From Bradyrhizobium sp. Gha (GTDB lineage Bacteria; Pseudomonadota; Alphaproteobacteria; Rhizobiales; Xanthobacteraceae), in assembly GCF_900113735.1 (NCBI RefSeq), contig NZ_FOQM01000001.1, positions 588,799-652,798 on the forward strand: DNA of 64,000 nt, written 5' to 3'. Position 1 is the stretch's first letter. Each line of letters starts with the position of its first letter. Both the position numbers and the translations under genes were made by a program. The notes under the pieces were generated by a model. It worked only from the letters and a program-made list of their open reading frames with translations. It did not search any database and was not told the origin of the DNA. Shown piece by piece: positions 62,384-64,000 of the stretch.

Positions 62384-63754
62384 ATGGAACTCAGCCGCCG
62401 TCATCTCATTGGAGCTTCGACCGCCGGCGTGGCCGGCGCGCTCGCGATGCCGCTCGACGCCGCGCGCGCGGCGCCGCTGACGGCGTTGCTCGGCCGCGAT
62501 GCGACCCAATATGGCGTGCGGCCCGGCAGCAGCGAGGACCAGACCCGCGCGCTCCAGCGGGCCATCGACGAAGCCTCGCGCGGACGGATGCCTCTTGCTC
62601 TGCCTCCCGGTGTCTATCGCACCGGCCTGTTGCGGCTGCCTGACGGCGCGCAACTGATCGGCGTGCGCGGCGCGACGAAACTCGTCTTCACGGGGGGAGC
62701 ATCTGCGATCCAGAGCGACGGCGCCGACGCGATCGGCCTCACTGGCATCACCTTCGAAGGGGCCGGCATTCCACTGCCGACGCGGCGCGGGCTGATCCAT
62801 CTCCTGGGCGGCCGCGATGTCCGTATCACCGATTGCGAGATCACCGGCTCCGGCGGCAGCGGAATCTGGCTCGAGCAGGTGTCAGGCGAAATCGCCGGCA
62901 ACATCTTCACCAACATCGCGGTGACTGCAGTGGTCTCGTTAGACGCCAAAGGTCTCAGCGTCTCCCGCAACACCATCGCCGGCACCAACGACAACGGCAT
63001 CGAAATCCTGCGCACCGCAATCGGCGACGACGGCACCATCGTCGCCGACAATCGCATCGAGGACATCAAGGCAGGCCCAGGCGGCTCCGGCCAGTATGGC
63101 AACGCCATCAACGCCTTCCGCGCCGCCAACGTCATCGTGCGCGGCAACCGCATCAGGAACTGCGACTACTCCGCGGTGCGCGGCAACTCGGCTTCGAACA
63201 TTCACATATCAGGCAACAGCGTCAGCGACGTGCGCGAGGTCGCGCTCTATTCCGAGTTTTCGTTCGAGGCAGCAGTGATCGCCAACAACACGGTCGATGG
63301 GGCGGCCGTCGGCGTCTCCGTCTGCAATTTCAACGAAGGCGGCCGCCTCGCGGTGGTCCAGGGCAACATCATCCGCAATTTGATTCCGAAGCGGCCGATC
63401 GGCACCGCGCCGGATGACGATGCCGGCATCGGCATTTACGTCGAGGCAGACACGTCGGTCACAGGGAATGTGATCGAGAATGCGCCATCCTACGGCATCG
63501 TCGCCGGCTGGGGCAAATATCTGCGCGACGTCGCGATCACAGGCAATGTGATCCGCAAGGCGCTCGCCGGCATCGGCGTCTCCGTCGTACCGGGCGCCGG
63601 CGCCGCGCTCGTCAACAACAACATGATCTCGGAAACGCCACGCGGCGCCGTGGTCGGCCTGGACCACGCGCGTGCCGTGACGTCGGACCTGTCGGCGGAC
63701 GGCGCGCAGCGTTTTACGCAGGTGATGATCGGCGGCAATGCGGTGCGGCAGTAG
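62384..63754 (+). CDS. Tat-exported right-handed beta-helix protein (TIGR03808 family)
   Basis: A 456-residue exported protein. The Tat signal is SRRHLIGASTAGVAGALAMP, with the twin arginines at the start. The mature part consists of parallel beta-helix coils with regular repeats of VTGNVIENAPSYGIVAG and similar N-x-I/V-x-x-N ladders, as in carbohydrate-active or receptor-binding helices. I recognise the TIGR03808 family, Tat-translocated repetitive proteins of Rhizobiales; their function is not known. The ATG at 62384 begins the signal. It ends just before an inverted pair of repeats. Confidence 0.9.
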   Translation: MELSRRHLIGASTAGVAGALAMPLDAARAAPLTALLGRDATQYGVRPGSSEDQTRALQRAIDEASRGRMPLALPPGVYRTGLLRLPDGAQLIGVRGATKLVFTGGASAIQSDGADAIGLTGITFEGAGIPLPTRRGLIHLLGGRDVRITDCEITGSGGSGIWLEQVSGEIAGNIFTNIAVTAVVSLDAKGLSVSRNTIAGTNDNGIEILRTAIGDDGTIVADNRIEDIKAGPGGSGQYGNAINAFRAANVIVRGNRIRNCDYSAVRGNSASNIHISGNSVSDVREVALYSEFSFEAAVIANNTVDGAAVGVSVCNFNEGGRLAVVQGNIIRNLIPKRPIGTAPDDDAGIGIYVEADTSVTGNVIENAPSYGIVAGWGKYLRDVAITGNVIRKALAGIGVSVVPGAGAALVNNNMISETPRGAVVGLDHARAVTSDLSADGAQRFTQVMIGGNAVRQ

Positions 63755-63776
63755 AGCCGGTTGGCAGTCGGGCCGT

Positions 63777-63839
63777 GCATCCTTCGAGGCTCTCCATGGG
63801 ACGCGTTGCGTCCCATGCTTCGCACCTCAGGATGACGGG
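63777..63839 (+). repeat. Dispersed intergenic repeat, left arm
   Basis: This element runs GCATCCTTCGAGGCT... to CTCAGGATGACGG and has an internal GGGACGC/GCGTCCC hairpin. The right arm at 63884-63946 is another copy in opposite orientation; the two arms form a large inverted repeat with a 44-base spacer. Family members also occur at 53861-53961. Confidence 0.75.
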
Positions 63840-63883
63840 TATACGTTGAGGTTGTTGCATCAAAATTTGACAACCGGGACACC

Positions 63884-63946
63884 GCCGTCATCCTGAGCTG
63901 CGAGCGGCGCGATGCAACGCATCGCGCCGGGAGCCTCGAAGGATGG
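63884..63946 (-). repeat. Dispersed intergenic repeat, right arm (inverted copy)
   Basis: Reverse-complement copy of the element at 63777-63839, with its own internal hairpin (GGCGCGATGC/GCATCGCGCC). The last bases, GGATGG, run into the presumed leader of the GIY-YIG gene. Confidence 0.75.
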
Positions 63947-63950
63947 TGTT

Positions 63951-64000
63951 GTGGGCATCTATGTCTACATGCTGCGATGTGCGGACGGCTCCTTCTACAT
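63951..64000 (+). CDS. GIY-YIG family protein, partial at the window edge
   Basis: The frame beginning with the GTG at 63951 encodes GIYVYMLRCADGSFY, the first lines of the GIY-YIG nuclease domain as seen in UvrC-like and homing-type endonucleases and in the small YhbQ-like proteins. Only 16 residues lie in the window, so the length and subtype are unknown. The start is uncertain because it follows directly on the dispersed repeat. Confidence 0.7.
   Translation, partial: MGIYVYMLRCADGSFY

Noticed and set aside
1..64000. CRISPR arrays, tRNA, rRNA or intact insertion sequences
   Set aside because: Looked for spaced repeats, tRNA-like arms and transposase motifs; none found.

Overview
The window looks like chromosomal DNA of an alphaproteobacterium of the Rhizobiales, most likely Bradyrhizobium or a close relative. 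The reasons are the GC-rich, strongly GC3-biased genes; a MucR/Ros regulator; DUF1127, DUF1491, DUF2336, DUF5330 and DUF4332 proteins; a TIGR03808-type Tat protein; a split B12-dependent methylmalonyl-CoA mutase; and dispersed palindromic repeats of the kind scattered through Bradyrhizobium genomes. This is recognition by eye; no search was run. No rRNA, tRNA, CRISPR array or intact insertion sequence was seen.

Layout. 1-2135: small proteins, a Flp/Fap pilin, and a scar where a LysR regulator and a divergent cupin gene were fused by deletion. 2255-11546: a ThDP enzyme, a very large GAF-array histidine kinase broken by one frameshift, an alpha/beta hydrolase, a DHA2 multidrug exporter and a YcgN protein. 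11837-15297: a class A PBP and a DUF1214/DUF1254 pair. 15300-21200: a decayed stretch with a small membrane protein, a frameshifted di-haem cytochrome c, remnants of SRAP and sugar-ABC permease genes, a Crp-family regulator and a repeat-bearing membrane protein. 21197-25147: a four-gene chromate-type operon on the minus strand (rhodanese-ChrB fusion, double DUF1259, ChrA, TauE/SafE). 25446-29542: a degenerate-receiver LuxR protein with a long low-complexity tail, convergent with a PAS-PAS hybrid kinase. 29665-30716: small cysteine-rich proteins. 30864-35713: a four-gene minus-strand operon around an exported TPR-CHAT protease-like protein.

35814-49510: a dienelactone hydrolase remnant, a lipoprotein, a DUF2336 protein, a DUF1491 protein, a kinase overlapping a peptidoglycan-binding membrane protein, DUF5330, SufE, MucR, a GT39-like membrane glycosyltransferase, a class II aldolase and an M20 dipeptidase. 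49554-53779: a GT87 protein, a HerA-like ATPase and two small proteins. 54044-55762: folP-folB-folK. 55844-62298: the propionyl/methylmalonyl-CoA module mutA, a GFA-family gene, mutB, a TctC remnant, meaB and a C15 peptidase. The window ends with the TIGR03808 protein, an inverted pair of repeats and the start of a GIY-YIG protein.

The least explained system is the exported CHAT operon: a catalytic CHAT protein, a small exported partner, and two zinc-ribbon proteins, one of which is a membrane protein, in tightly packed and partly overlapping genes. The degenerate-receiver LuxR protein and the chromate operon come next. Several regulators and enzymes are interrupted by single frameshifts, which could be recent mutation or sequence error.
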